Source: GWC2-40-17 sp035400705 (lineage in GTDB: Bacteria; Patescibacteriota; Patescibacteriia; Magasanikbacterales; UBA10003). From it: a stretch of DNA of 57,471 bases. A program made the translations under genes and the position numbers. The notes under the pieces were generated by a model. The model searched no databases and was not told the DNA's origin. It saw only the letters and a list, made by a program, of their open reading frames with translations. Of this stretch, positions 39,098 to 47,409 are shown piece after piece (positions within the stretch are counted from its first letter, which is position 1; each line of letters begins with the position of its first letter). The DNA lies in contig DAOMZV010000001.1 of assembly GCA_035400705.1 (NCBI GenBank), positions 1 through 57,471 on the forward strand, written 5' to 3'.

Positions 39098-40681
39098 ATG
39101 TTATCTGAATTAATTAAAAAACTTTTACAAGAAAAAGAATTAACGCGGGAAAAAATTGATTCTTTAAAACGTCTCTACGCTAATGAACACAAAGCGGTTT
39201 TCCCGACCACAGCCGAACTTTTAAAAGAATATCGACGTCTTTTGAAATTAAAAAAAATTCAATCTTCGTCTACTTTAGAAAAAATTCTCCAAAAACGATC
39301 TGTCCGCACTCTTTCTGGGGTAGCCATTGTCACTGTTTTAACCAAACCTTGGCCTTGTCCGGGAAAATGTATTTACTGTCCGCTAGAAAAAGAAATGCCC
39401 AAAAGCTATCTTAAGAACGAACCAGCAGCTCAACGAGCTTATTTTAACAATTTTAACCCTTATAATCAAGTTTTTTCTCGCCTTAAAATGCTTTATAATA
39501 ATGGTCACCCTACAGACAAAGTTGAATTAATTGTTAAAGGAGGAAGCTGGAATAGTTATTCTTGGAGTTATCAAAGATGGTTTATCAAAGAATGTTTTAG
39601 AGCCTGCAATAATTTCCCTCAGCAAACTAAACCCAAATTAAATTTAGGTTCAGACCAAGATCTTTTAAAACAACAAAAAACTAATGAAAAAGCTGGTTCT
39701 AGAATTGTTGGACTAACCCTAGAAACACGTCCAGATTTAATCACGCTTAAAACAATCACCCAAATGCGTCTTTTAGGTTGCACAAGAATTGAACTTGGCG
39801 TCCAGCACACTGATGATAAAATTTTAAATTTGACTAAACGAGGACATACCTTAGAGCAAGCCAAACAAGCTGCGAGACTTTTGCGTCGCTATGGCTTTAA
39901 ATTAGATTTTCATTTAATGCCCCAACTTCCCGGCACCACTCCGACTAAAGATTATCAGATGATTAAACAAATTTTTTCTGACCCCGATTTAAAACCGGAT
40001 ATGATTAAAATTTATCCCTGTTCGGTGGTTAAACATTCAGAATTATATACTTGGTTTAAAAAGGGTCTGTTTAAACCGTACGCTGACAAAAAGTTGATTG
40101 AAATGTTAATTAAAGTAAAAAGCCAACTTATTCCGCGTTATTGTCGAATCTCACGTTTAATCAGAGATATTCCTGCCACTGAAATTATAGCCGGCAACAA
40201 AGTTACTAATCTTCGAGAGACTATTCAAAAAACCATGAAGAGAAAAGGATTACTTTGTTCTTGCTTGCGTTGCCGAGAAATTGGACATCACCCAGAATTA
40301 AAAAATAAAACCCTGCCTCTTAAAATTTTTATTGACCAATACTCTGCTTCCAAAGGTCAAGAATATTTTTTAAGTTTTGAAGATGCCAAACGTCAAACTG
40401 TCTATGGTTTTTGCCGCTTGAGAATTGATCCGGAGGGTTTTTTTCCAGCCTTTATCCGTGAACTCCATGTCTATGGGCAATTGGTTGAAATAGGCAGACA
40501 ACAAAAAGACGCTAGCCAACATTTAGGTTTAGGAAAAAAGCTAATAGCGGCTGCGGAAAAAATCTGCCGAGAAAATGATGTTAAACAGTTGGCAATTATT
40601 TCTGGTGTAGGAGTACGTGGTTATTATAAAAAATTGGGTTATCACTTACAAAAAACCTATTTGGTCAAAAAAATAGACTAA
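39098..40681 (+). CDS. elp3: Elp3-like tRNA U34 carboxymethyl transferase
   Basis: A 527-residue enzyme with the full Elp3 architecture. The radical-SAM domain has the cluster motif C87-x3-C91-x2-C94 (PWPCPGKCIYCPLEKEMP), LIVKGGSWNSYSWSYQRWFI, TLETRPDL, RIELGVQHTDDKIL and DFHLMPQLPGTTPTKD. A C-terminal GNAT acetyl-CoA domain follows, with FIRELHVYGQLVEIG and HLGLGKKLIAAAEKICREND, then ISGVGVRGYYKKLGY. Elp3 uses SAM radical chemistry and acetyl-CoA to put a carboxymethyl group on C5 of wobble uridine. It is uncommon in bacteria, which normally use MnmE/MnmG. It shares a tiny divergent intergenic region with the Trm9-like gene. Confidence 0.92.
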   Translation: MLSELIKKLLQEKELTREKIDSLKRLYANEHKAVFPTTAELLKEYRRLLKLKKIQSSSTLEKILQKRSVRTLSGVAIVTVLTKPWPCPGKCIYCPLEKEMPKSYLKNEPAAQRAYFNNFNPYNQVFSRLKMLYNNGHPTDKVELIVKGGSWNSYSWSYQRWFIKECFRACNNFPQQTKPKLNLGSDQDLLKQQKTNEKAGSRIVGLTLETRPDLITLKTITQMRLLGCTRIELGVQHTDDKILNLTKRGHTLEQAKQAARLLRRYGFKLDFHLMPQLPGTTPTKDYQMIKQIFSDPDLKPDMIKIYPCSVVKHSELYTWFKKGLFKPYADKKLIEMLIKVKSQLIPRYCRISRLIRDIPATEIIAGNKVTNLRETIQKTMKRKGLLCSCLRCREIGHHPELKNKTLPLKIFIDQYSASKGQEYFLSFEDAKRQTVYGFCRLRIDPEGFFPAFIRELHVYGQLVEIGRQQKDASQHLGLGKKLIAAAEKICRENDVKQLAIISGVGVRGYYKKLGYHLQKTYLVKKID

Positions 40682-40711
40682 AAAAGACCTTGGTTTTAGC
40701 AAGGTCTTTTT
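40681..40711. terminator. elp3 terminator (bidirectional)
   Basis: AAAAAGACCTTG (40681-40692) pairs with CAAGGTCTTTTT (40700-40711). It serves elp3 on plus and the 172-residue membrane protein gene on minus. Confidence 0.85.
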
Positions 40712-41229
40712 TAGTCTTCATCATGAGGATGAGCAAAAGCTGCCATTAAAAAAATCGGGGTGACAAACCAGACAAATCTACCCCAAGAACTTAAAAAAAT
40801 TTTTTGAACTGCCAGGGAAAAAATATTAACAATTGATGCGGGCAAAAAAGACAAAATCACACTAACCAAAAGACCGAGCTGAAAAAAAGCTAAAACAAAA
40901 GCCGACCAACGACCAGAAACAAAACCTCCTTGAACAAAAGTTTTCCCTAAAATACCGCGCACCAAAAGAAAAAATAAAACAAAAAAACTAATAGTAAAAA
41001 AGATCACCTGATTTACAGATTTAGAAGTTTCCGAAATTAGACCAATAAAAGGAGTATAAGCTAAAACACCCAGGGTTACATAAATGGAGGTCAAAAATAA
41101 TAAAACCCGCTTCCGACCTAAAATTGAAGTATACAAAAAACTAGCTGCTAATAAACAAAAAAACAGCCAAACATCTGCTCCCAAACCTAGGGCAGATATT
41201 TTAGTAAAAAAATTAGATAAGAACTCCAT
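40711..41229 (-). CDS. Membrane protein of unknown function
   Basis: A 172-residue protein with about four or five membrane helices (including VWLFFCLLAASFLYTSIL, VIFFTISFFVLFFLLVRGIL and FVLAFFQLGLLVSVILSFL) and a short His/Asp-rich C-terminus (AHPHDED). The spacing of helices is a little like CvpA/colicin-V-production proteins, but no clear signature is present. It lies between the terminators of elp3 and the 86-residue cassette gene. An extended -10 element (TGTTATAAT, 41239-41247) lies just upstream. Confidence 0.6.
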   Translation of the reverse strand: MEFLSNFFTKISALGLGADVWLFFCLLAASFLYTSILGRKRVLLFLTSIYVTLGVLAYTPFIGLISETSKSVNQVIFFTISFFVLFFLLVRGILGKTFVQGGFVSGRWSAFVLAFFQLGLLVSVILSFLPASIVNIFSLAVQKIFLSSWGRFVWFVTPIFLMAAFAHPHDED

Positions 41230-41238
41230 AACAATTAT

Positions 41239-41247
41239 ATTATAACA
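41239..41247 (-). promoter_or_regulatory. Extended -10 promoter of the 172-residue membrane protein gene
   Basis: TGTTATAAT on the minus strand (41239-41247), about 10 bases from the ATG, so the message would be nearly leaderless. Confidence 0.5.
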
Positions 41248-41249
41248 AA

Positions 41250-41280
41250 AAACCGCGCAGCATTACACTTAGCGGTTTAG
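41250..41280 (-). terminator. Terminator of the 86-residue cassette gene
   Basis: AAACCGC (41250-41256) pairs with GCGGTTT (41272-41278), with a T-run on the minus strand. Confidence 0.75.
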
Positions 41281-41291
41281 TTAAAAGGAAT

Positions 41292-41552
41292 CTAGTTATT
41301 TCTTTTCCACAACAAATGTGGTGTTATGCCAACAGTCCAAACTTCAGTAATTCGATAATTTTGATCAAGTACCAAATCCAAGCTCCCACCGTTCCTATAT
41401 TCAAAAGAACGATTAGGTAAATCTTCCATTAAAGAAGTAGGGGCATTTTCAAGATAATCTTTTCCTAATTTTTGATTAAATTGATTACTTTCAAAATGCC
41501 GACTCAGAACACCAAACGGACTGATTACTTTGTAGACGATCCCTTTAAACAT
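41292..41552 (-). CDS. Small solo-cassette protein of unknown function
   Basis: An 86-residue soluble protein (start MFKGIVYKVISPFGVLSRHF; end TPHLLWKRNN) I do not recognise. It has a central SLDLVLDQNYRITEVWTVG strand pair. It is a self-contained unit: consensus promoter at 41597-41625, an SD-like AAAGGTGG 4 bases before the ATG, and a terminator 12 bases after the stop. The clear SD and single-gene layout match the cassettes at 4153, 49405 and 49885 and differ from the SD-less housekeeping genes. The protein shows no signal peptide or Cys pairs. Confidence 0.65.
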   Translation of the reverse strand: MFKGIVYKVISPFGVLSRHFESNQFNQKLGKDYLENAPTSLMEDLPNRSFEYRNGGSLDLVLDQNYRITEVWTVGITPHLLWKRNN

Positions 41553-41596
41553 TAATCCACCTTTGACAAAGAACGAACAAATTTAACTGCTAAAAT

Positions 41597-41625
41597 ATTT
41601 TAAATTATTCCAAATATTTTGTCAA
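41597..41625 (-). promoter_or_regulatory. Promoter of the 86-residue cassette
   Basis: On the minus strand TTGACA (41620-41625), a 17-base spacer, TAAAAT (41597-41602). Confidence 0.8.
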
Positions 41626-41661
41626 AAAAATAACCCATTTAGGGTCATTTTTTAAATATTT

Positions 41662-42735
41662 TTATTTTTCCAATTCACGTAACAAATCTTTTTGATGTCG
41701 GCTCAACTTAGTAGGTGTCAGCACAACAACTTCTACAAATAAATCACCGCGTCCGCTGTCACGCAAATGAGTTATACCCTTACTTTTTAAACGAATCATT
41801 TGTCCTGATTGTACTCCTTCAGGAATAACTACTTTTAGCAAACCATCCAAACTTTCTACTTCTACTGTCGCACCCAAAGCCGCTTCGGTAAAAGAAATAT
41901 TTTTCTTCGTATATAAATCAAAATTATCTCGGCGGAACCTTGTGTCTTTTTTTACTCTAATTCGTAAATACAAATCACCAGCACGACTACCCTTGGCACC
42001 AGCCTCCCCTTTACTGGTTAATCTAATTGATTCCCCATCATCAATACCCGCTGGAACTCTTACCTTAATTTCTTCTTGTTTTTTGATAATTCCCCTACCA
42101 CCACATTGACGACACTTCTTCTCCGGAATTTCTCCATTACCTTCACAGACCGGACAATCAGCTACACTTTGAAAGGCCCCAAAAACTGTACGTTGCACAT
42201 GCGGTATCTGCCCCTTACCTCCGCAATCTTTACACTTATTCATTTTACTACCTGGTTCCACACCATTACCGCCGCAAACATCACAGGCGGAATTTTTATA
42301 TAATTTGAAAGTTTTTTCTGTGCCAAAAGCTGCCTCTTTTAAATCAATTTGAACATCAACTTGAATATCTTGACCCCGTGCAGCCTTTCTATTAGAAGCA
42401 CGACCTCCCCCAAAAATATCACCAAAACCGCCAAAAATGTCACCCAAGTCACTAAAATCAAAACCTTGAGCATTAAAACCATTGAAGCCACCAAAACCGC
42501 CGGCCCCGCCACCCATCCCAGCTTGATCAAAAGTAGAGCCAAATTGATCATACTGACTGCGTTTTTGCGGATCATTTAGAACCTGAAAGGCTTCGTTAAT
42601 CTCTTTAAATTTTTCCGCATTGCCGCCTTGTTTGTCTGGGTGGTACTGATGAGCCTGCTTTCTAAATGCCGCTCGAATTTCGTCTTGACCAGCACTCTTT
42701 TCAACACCTAAAATTTTATAATAATCTTTAGACAT
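41662..42735 (-). CDS. dnaJ: DnaJ co-chaperone
   Basis: A 357-residue type I DnaJ: a J domain with YHPDKQGGNAEKFKEINEAF (HPD intact), a Gly/Phe-rich linker (about 70-115), and four zinc-binding repeats (CDVCGGNG, CKDCGGKG, CPVCEGNG, CRQCGGRG). The C-terminal substrate domain includes AAFGTEKTFKL and VRVPAGIDDGESIRL. It stimulates DnaK ATPase and delivers substrates. It is last in the CIRCE-controlled operon; a 9-bp hairpin separates it from dnaK. The C-terminal part is slightly short, ending RHQKDLLRELEK. Confidence 0.97.
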   Translation of the reverse strand: MSKDYYKILGVEKSAGQDEIRAAFRKQAHQYHPDKQGGNAEKFKEINEAFQVLNDPQKRSQYDQFGSTFDQAGMGGGAGGFGGFNGFNAQGFDFSDLGDIFGGFGDIFGGGRASNRKAARGQDIQVDVQIDLKEAAFGTEKTFKLYKNSACDVCGGNGVEPGSKMNKCKDCGGKGQIPHVQRTVFGAFQSVADCPVCEGNGEIPEKKCRQCGGRGIIKKQEEIKVRVPAGIDDGESIRLTSKGEAGAKGSRAGDLYLRIRVKKDTRFRRDNFDLYTKKNISFTEAALGATVEVESLDGLLKVVIPEGVQSGQMIRLKSKGITHLRDSGRGDLFVEVVVLTPTKLSRHQKDLLRELEK

Positions 42736-42742
42736 AAGTTAG

Positions 42743-42765
42743 GGGGCAGACAACTGGTCTGCCCC
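42743..42765 (-). promoter_or_regulatory. Hairpin between dnaK and dnaJ
   Basis: GGGGCAGAC (42743-42751) pairs perfectly with GTCTGCCCC (42757-42765), with a 5-base loop and no T-run. It probably protects or partly ends the dnaK message and lowers dnaJ output relative to dnaK. Confidence 0.6.
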
Positions 42766-42773
42766 ATTTTATC

Positions 42774-44669
42774 TTATTTCTTGTCATCAACCACTTCACC
42801 TTCAATTGGACCTTCATCTTTTTTTTCACTTTCTGGGCCTGGGGCGGCTCCAGCAGCACCCGGTTGTTGTCCAGCTTGATACATCTCAGCACCAACCCTT
42901 TGCGCAATTTGAGATAACTCTTCAACCGATTTTTTAATCGCCTCTAAATCATTACCTTCTTTGACTTTCTTTATCGCCTCAATTTTTTCTTCCAAAGATT
43001 TTTTATCTTCAGCTTTCATTTTATCTCCTGAGTCTCTAATTAATTTTTCTGTAGTATAAACCATGGTGTCAGCTAAATTTTTAGTTTCAATTGCCTCTTG
43101 TTTTTTCTTATCTTCTTCTGCATGCATTTCTGCTTCTTTCTTCATTTTTTCTACTTCATCTTTAGATAAACCAGTAGAAGCAGTGATAGTGATTTGTTGT
43201 TCTTTATTAGTGGCTTTGTCAGTGGCCTTAACATTTAAAATACCATTAGCATCAATATCAAATTTAACTTCAACCTGAGGCACACCGCGTGGCGCTGGAG
43301 GAATTCCTGATAAAATAAATCGGCCTAAAGATTTATTATCAGCAGCCATTGGACGTTCACCTTGTAACACATGAATTTCTACCGAGGTCTGAGAATCAGT
43401 GGCAGTCGAAAAAACTTGAGCCTTAGAAGTTGGAATAGTAGTATTGCGTTGAATTAAAGGAGTCATTACCCCACCTAGAGTTTCCAAACCCAAGGATAAG
43501 GGGGTAACATCCAAAAGCAAAACATCTTTTACTTCACCTTTTAAAATAGCTCCTTGCACAGCCGCACCAACCGCTACCACTTCGTCAGGATTAACTGAAA
43601 TATTGGGTTTTTTACCAAAGAATTTTTCTACCACTTGGTAAACCAAAGGCATACGAGTCATGCCTCCAACCATAACTACTTCTTCAATATCAGATACCTC
43701 TAATTTAGCATCTCGTAAAGCGTTCTTGACTGGAGCAATGGTTTTTTCAACTAATTCGCCGACCAATTCTTCCAATTTAGCACGAGTTAATTTCATTACC
43801 AAGTGTTTAGGACCAGAAGCATCCGAAGTAATGAAAGGCTGATTGATTTCAGTTTCTTGAGCGGTAGATAATTCAATTTTGGCTTTTTCAGCCGCTTCTT
43901 TAAGACGCTGCAAAGCTAAAGAATCCTTACTTAAATCAATTCCCTGATCTTTTTTAAACTCAGTTAAAATCCAATTCATGATAATTTGATCAAAATCATC
44001 ACCACCTAAATGGGTATCGCCATTAGTAGATAACACCTGCACAGTATCTTCAGCAATTTCCAAAATAGAAATATCAAAAGTTCCACCGCCTAAATCATAA
44101 ACAGCAATTTGTTGATTTTTCTTTTTATCAAAACCATAAGCCAAAGCTGCGGCAGTTGGTTCATTGATGATACGCAAAACGTTTAAACCAGCAATGGCCC
44201 CAGCGTCCTTAGTGGCCTGACGTTGGGAATCGTCAAAATAAGCAGGAACAGTAATAACAGCGTCAATAATCTTTTCGCCCAGTCTTTCTTCAGCATCAGC
44301 TTTCAATTTCTGTAAAACCATGGCAGAAATTTCTTGAGGAGCATATTCTTTACCACCCATCAAAACTTTAACACCATCGCCGGATTTAACCATTTTAAAT
44401 GGCATATTTTTTAAATCTCTCTGAACTTCGGCATCATCAAAGCGACGTCCGATCAAACGCTTGATAGAATACAAGGTGTTTTCCGGATTAGTTACAGCTT
44501 GACGTTTAGCAAGCAAACCCACATGGCGTTCGCCAGTTTTAGTAATAGCTACAATAGAAGGAGTGGTGCGAGCCCCTTCTTTGTTTTCCAACACCTTAGG
44601 CTGTCCGCCTTCCACCACAGCCATACAAGAAAAAGTTGTTCCCAAATCAATACCTAATACTTTAGACAT
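42774..44669 (-). CDS. dnaK: DnaK chaperone
   Basis: A 631-residue Hsp70. The ATPase domain shows VLGIDLGTTFSCMAVVEGGQ, KRLIGRRFDD, VITVPAYFDDSQRQATKDA, INEPTAAALAYGFD and VYDLGGGTFDISILE. The substrate domain includes DVLLLDVTPLSLGLETLGG, and the tail ends GPIEGEVVDDKK. It is full length. It is transcribed in the CIRCE/HrcA heat-shock operon, after the HELGH metallopeptidase gene and before dnaJ. Confidence 0.98.
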   Translation of the reverse strand: MSKVLGIDLGTTFSCMAVVEGGQPKVLENKEGARTTPSIVAITKTGERHVGLLAKRQAVTNPENTLYSIKRLIGRRFDDAEVQRDLKNMPFKMVKSGDGVKVLMGGKEYAPQEISAMVLQKLKADAEERLGEKIIDAVITVPAYFDDSQRQATKDAGAIAGLNVLRIINEPTAAALAYGFDKKKNQQIAVYDLGGGTFDISILEIAEDTVQVLSTNGDTHLGGDDFDQIIMNWILTEFKKDQGIDLSKDSLALQRLKEAAEKAKIELSTAQETEINQPFITSDASGPKHLVMKLTRAKLEELVGELVEKTIAPVKNALRDAKLEVSDIEEVVMVGGMTRMPLVYQVVEKFFGKKPNISVNPDEVVAVGAAVQGAILKGEVKDVLLLDVTPLSLGLETLGGVMTPLIQRNTTIPTSKAQVFSTATDSQTSVEIHVLQGERPMAADNKSLGRFILSGIPPAPRGVPQVEVKFDIDANGILNVKATDKATNKEQQITITASTGLSKDEVEKMKKEAEMHAEEDKKKQEAIETKNLADTMVYTTEKLIRDSGDKMKAEDKKSLEEKIEAIKKVKEGNDLEAIKKSVEELSQIAQRVGAEMYQAGQQPGAAGAAPGPESEKKDEGPIEGEVVDDKK

Positions 44670-44689
44670 AAAATTTAATAAATTAACTT

Positions 44690-45238
44690 TTATTTAATTA
44701 ATGATTTTAAAAATTTTAACTCCTGTTCATTATATTCCCTAGATAAATAAGATAAAATTTCTTCTTCAGATAAACCTTTTTTTCTTAAATAGCCAAACTG
44801 TTGAGAAAAAGCCCTTCTTTCAACTTCATTATCTGGATAATTACTCCTAATTACTTTTTTGTAGCCTTCATGTTTTAATTGTCTAAAAGACTGAACATGT
44901 CCTAACTCATGAATCAACCAGGCTAAAGAATCTAGACCATCAAAATAACTCTCTTTAAATAAAATCAAATTTCTTTCAGCAATTGATTCACTTGGCTGTA
45001 TGCCTTTTATCCATAATTCATCCGGCACCACAACTATCATAACATCTTGTAAACTTTCATCTGCCAAAAATTTAATCTGTTCTTGAAATTCTCCTCTTAA
45101 GCTAGAAATTTGCAAAATTTTGATTTCATTTATTTCTGCTTGATTCTTTAAATCTAAATAACCCTGTAAAAAAGAATCAATGGCTTCTTTTTGAAATTGA
45201 AAACCTTGTTCTCTAGAACCCGCTTCATTATTAATCAT
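44690..45238 (-). CDS. Putative zinc metallopeptidase (HELGH) in the heat-shock operon
   Basis: A 182-residue protein with no signal peptide. The key motif is WLIHELGHVQSFRQL, an HExxH zinc site, followed after about 30 residues by NEVERRAFSQQFGYLRK; the Glu in 'NEVE' could be the third ligand. The N-terminal half is alpha/beta with KFLADESLQDVMIVVVPDEL. I do not recognise the family. Its place between hsp20 and dnaK in a CIRCE operon suggests it helps remove or process damaged proteins during stress. The ATG at 45238 is preferred over an upstream TTG at 45277; a CCTCAA/TTGAGG hairpin lies in its leader. Confidence 0.65.
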   Translation of the reverse strand: MINNEAGSREQGFQFQKEAIDSFLQGYLDLKNQAEINEIKILQISSLRGEFQEQIKFLADESLQDVMIVVVPDELWIKGIQPSESIAERNLILFKESYFDGLDSLAWLIHELGHVQSFRQLKHEGYKKVIRSNYPDNEVERRAFSQQFGYLRKKGLSEEEILSYLSREYNEQELKFLKSLIK

Positions 45239-45315
45239 AAAAATAAATTTAAATTTCTCCTCAGATTTTGCCCTCAATTTTTGAGGACAAAAAACTGAAT
45301 AGATATTTTAGAATT

Positions 45316-45750
45316 TTATTTCTTTTTTACAGCCACTTTTATAGTTTTCGCCTTAACTTCTGGCGCCTTAGGCATTACTACTTTCAACATACCATTTTCA
45401 AATTCGGCATTAGTTTTATCTTCTTGAACCTTAGCTGGTAAAGCCACTTGACGATAAAAAGAACCCGAACGGACTTCTTTGCGATAATAATTTTTTTCGT
45501 CAACCTCGGTTTCTTTTTTTATTTCACCCTTAACAGTAACCACGCCATTTTGGACAGTCACTTCCACATCTTTAGGATCAACCCCGGCCAACGGAGTTTC
45601 CACGACCACACTATCTTTGGTTTCATAAACATCAATCGCGGGAGTAAAACCCTTAGCTCCTTCGGTTAAAGAATTTGTTCCCTCAAACATTTTATCCATC
45701 TCATCAGCCCAAGAAGGCATCAGAAACGGAGACCATTTTATAATAGACAT
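45316..45750 (-). CDS. Hsp20/alpha-crystallin small heat-shock protein
   Basis: A 144-residue small heat-shock protein: KWSPFLMPSWADEMDKMF, then the alpha-crystallin domain with PAIDVYETKDSVVVETPLAG and KNYYRKEVRSGSFYRQVALP, and the usual closing AEFENGMLKVVMPKAPE with a Lys-rich tail. It holds unfolding proteins for DnaK. The ATG at 45750 is chosen; an upstream TTG at 45771 adds seven residues. It lies between the NUDIX-GrpE and HELGH genes. Confidence 0.95.
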   Translation of the reverse strand: MSIIKWSPFLMPSWADEMDKMFEGTNSLTEGAKGFTPAIDVYETKDSVVVETPLAGVDPKDVEVTVQNGVVTVKGEIKKETEVDEKNYYRKEVRSGSFYRQVALPAKVQEDKTNAEFENGMLKVVMPKAPEVKAKTIKVAVKKK

Positions 45751-45788
45751 ATTTTTAATTTTTTCCCTCAAAGGGTTAAATTATCTTT

Positions 45789-46691
45789 TTATTTACTAAC
45801 AATTACCTTAGCGGCCTTAATGACTTTTTCACCCATTTTATAACCACTATCTATTTCTTTAATAATTATTCCTGCTTCTACTCCTTCCACCAATTCTTCT
45901 CCTATTGCTTCATGCCAAGCGGGGTTAAATTTTTCGCCCACAGTTTTTATTTCTTCCAGACCTAGTTGTTTTAAAGTTTCACCAAATTGTTTTTGAATAA
46001 ACTCTATTCCTTTAGCCCATTGCTCCACTTTCTTCCTATAATTCTCTAGATTGTCCCCGGCTTCTGGCAGGTGAGCAGCAGCTTTTTTAAAATTGTCAAA
46101 AATATTTGTAAAATCAAAAGCCACTAAACTTTTGGCAAATTGAGCCATTTCGATTTTTTCACGGGCTGCTTCTTTTTTTAGATTATCATAATCAGCTAAG
46201 GCTCTTTTCCATTTCTGTTCATATTCGGAATTATCTTTTTTATTCAGATGTTCTAGATAAAAACCAATGGTTCTAGTTGTAAAAGGATCAATATTTAATT
46301 CTGCCAAAGCTTTATTAGGCTCCATCCACAACCACTCAGTCATCTCATCACTGGCTTTAATCTCGCCACCAGCCAGATGAGCACAAAAATCTAAAAATAA
46401 AAAATGTCTTTTGGTGTGAAAAAATTCCGGATAAACCGCGTCTTGCCAACCAATAAATTCTATTCTATCGATTTCTAAATTGGTTTCTTCTAAGATTTCT
46501 CTTTTTAAAGCATCAATACTGGTTTCTCCCAATTCTATGTGTCCACCAGGGATATGCCACATCTTTCCCCACTTAGGGCTTCTAATTAAAAGAATTTCCT
46601 TCTGATCATTATAAATAATTGGACCGACTGTTGGTTCTGGAAAAATTTGTTCTCTAGAACTTGATTTCATTCCATTAGGTATATCAGACAT
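45789..46691 (-). CDS. grpE: Fusion: NUDIX hydrolase + GrpE
   Basis: A 300-residue protein in one continuous frame. Residues about 15-150 form a NUDIX domain: PTVGPIIYNDQKEILLIRSP, then the NUDIX box in two parts, GGHIELGETSIDALK and REILEETNLEI (residues 49-74), which keeps the catalytic REx2EE. Residues about 157-300 are GrpE: YEQKWKRALADYDNLKKEAA, SLVAFDFTNIFDNFKKAAAH, GVEFI-type helix (GIEFIQKQFGETLKQLGLEE) and the beta domain EKFNPAWHEAIGEELVEGVE. GrpE is the nucleotide exchange factor of DnaK. The long N-terminal coiled coil of ordinary GrpE is reduced. It follows hrcA by 4 bases. The NUDIX substrate is unknown. Confidence 0.93.
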   Translation of the reverse strand: MSDIPNGMKSSSREQIFPEPTVGPIIYNDQKEILLIRSPKWGKMWHIPGGHIELGETSIDALKREILEETNLEIDRIEFIGWQDAVYPEFFHTKRHFLFLDFCAHLAGGEIKASDEMTEWLWMEPNKALAELNIDPFTTRTIGFYLEHLNKKDNSEYEQKWKRALADYDNLKKEAAREKIEMAQFAKSLVAFDFTNIFDNFKKAAAHLPEAGDNLENYRKKVEQWAKGIEFIQKQFGETLKQLGLEEIKTVGEKFNPAWHEAIGEELVEGVEAGIIIKEIDSGYKMGEKVIKAAKVIVSK

Positions 46692-46695
46692 AATT

Positions 46696-47370
46696 TTAAC
46701 TTAAAATTTTATTAAGACTATTTATCAAACTTAAATTTTTTTGATAATCCATTCGCAATGGACCCAAAATACCCAAAATTCCTTTCTCATAACCTGGCAG
46801 AGTTGTGCCCACAAAACTACAGTTACGTCCGAAAGGATTATTAGAGCCCAACAAGATTTTTTGATTTTGATTAATTTTACCTATTACCTCAGGCATAACC
46901 TCTTCACAATGATCCAAAATCTGCGATAAGTCGGTTACCATTGATTGCAAACTAAATTCCGGCTTACTAAATAAACAACTAAGACCGGTATAATAAAGTT
47001 GATTTTCATTAAAAGCTACTACTACCGCCTCGTTAGCCAGTTCTACTATCGCCTTAGCTAAAATTTTAATTTTTTCGTCAGCAGAAAAACTATTAGCCGT
47101 CTGAGTTAGTTTCTTTTCCAAAGAAAGATCACTTTTGTCTAAAATAAATTTTTGAATATAAAAAATGTAACCTTTTTCTGTAGGAATTCTACCGGCAGAA
47201 ATGTGAGGCTGAAAAATTAAATGAGCTTCTTCTAATTCCATCATTTCATTTCTCACAGTAGCTGAAGAAATTTTTAAACTGGTAGATAATTTTAAAGAAC
47301 CGACCGGTTCGGCGGTTTTTAAATATTCTTCAACAATGAGTTTAAATAATTTTTCTTGACGTTGTAGCAT
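46696..47370 (-). CDS. hrcA: HrcA heat-shock repressor, compact form
   Basis: A 224-residue repressor of the CIRCE regulon. The winged-helix domain has RQEKLFKLIVEEYLKTAEPV, KISSATVRNEMMELEEAHLI and HISAGRIPTEKGYIFYI. The C-terminal domain has EAVVVAFNENQLYYTGLS and GILGILGPLRMDYQKNL. Typical HrcA is about 340 residues; here the middle dimerisation insert is missing or much reduced. The perfect CIRCE at 47379-47405 lies within the leader, which excludes the upstream ATG at 47409 as start and supports 47370. It is first in the operon and would repress itself plus grpE, hsp20, dnaK and dnaJ. Confidence 0.94.
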   Translation of the reverse strand: MLQRQEKLFKLIVEEYLKTAEPVGSLKLSTSLKISSATVRNEMMELEEAHLIFQPHISAGRIPTEKGYIFYIQKFILDKSDLSLEKKLTQTANSFSADEKIKILAKAIVELANEAVVVAFNENQLYYTGLSCLFSKPEFSLQSMVTDLSQILDHCEEVMPEVIGKINQNQKILLGSNNPFGRNCSFVGTTLPGYEKGILGILGPLRMDYQKNLSLINSLNKILS

Positions 47371-47378
47371 AGTCTTAT

Positions 47379-47405
47379 TTAGCACTCTAGCCAATTGAGT
47401 GCTAA
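47379..47405. promoter_or_regulatory. CIRCE operator (HrcA binding site)
   Basis: TTAGCACTC (47379-47387), 9-base spacer, GAGTGCTAA (47397-47405): a perfect match to the CIRCE consensus, 9 bases upstream of the hrcA ATG and 5 bases downstream of its -10 box. Confidence 0.97.
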
Positions 47406-47409
47406 ACAT

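Noticed and set aside
47371..47409. HrcA start at the upstream ATG (47409)
   Set aside because: It would place the perfect CIRCE operator inside the coding region; the ATG at 47370 starts directly at the conserved winged-helix sequence.
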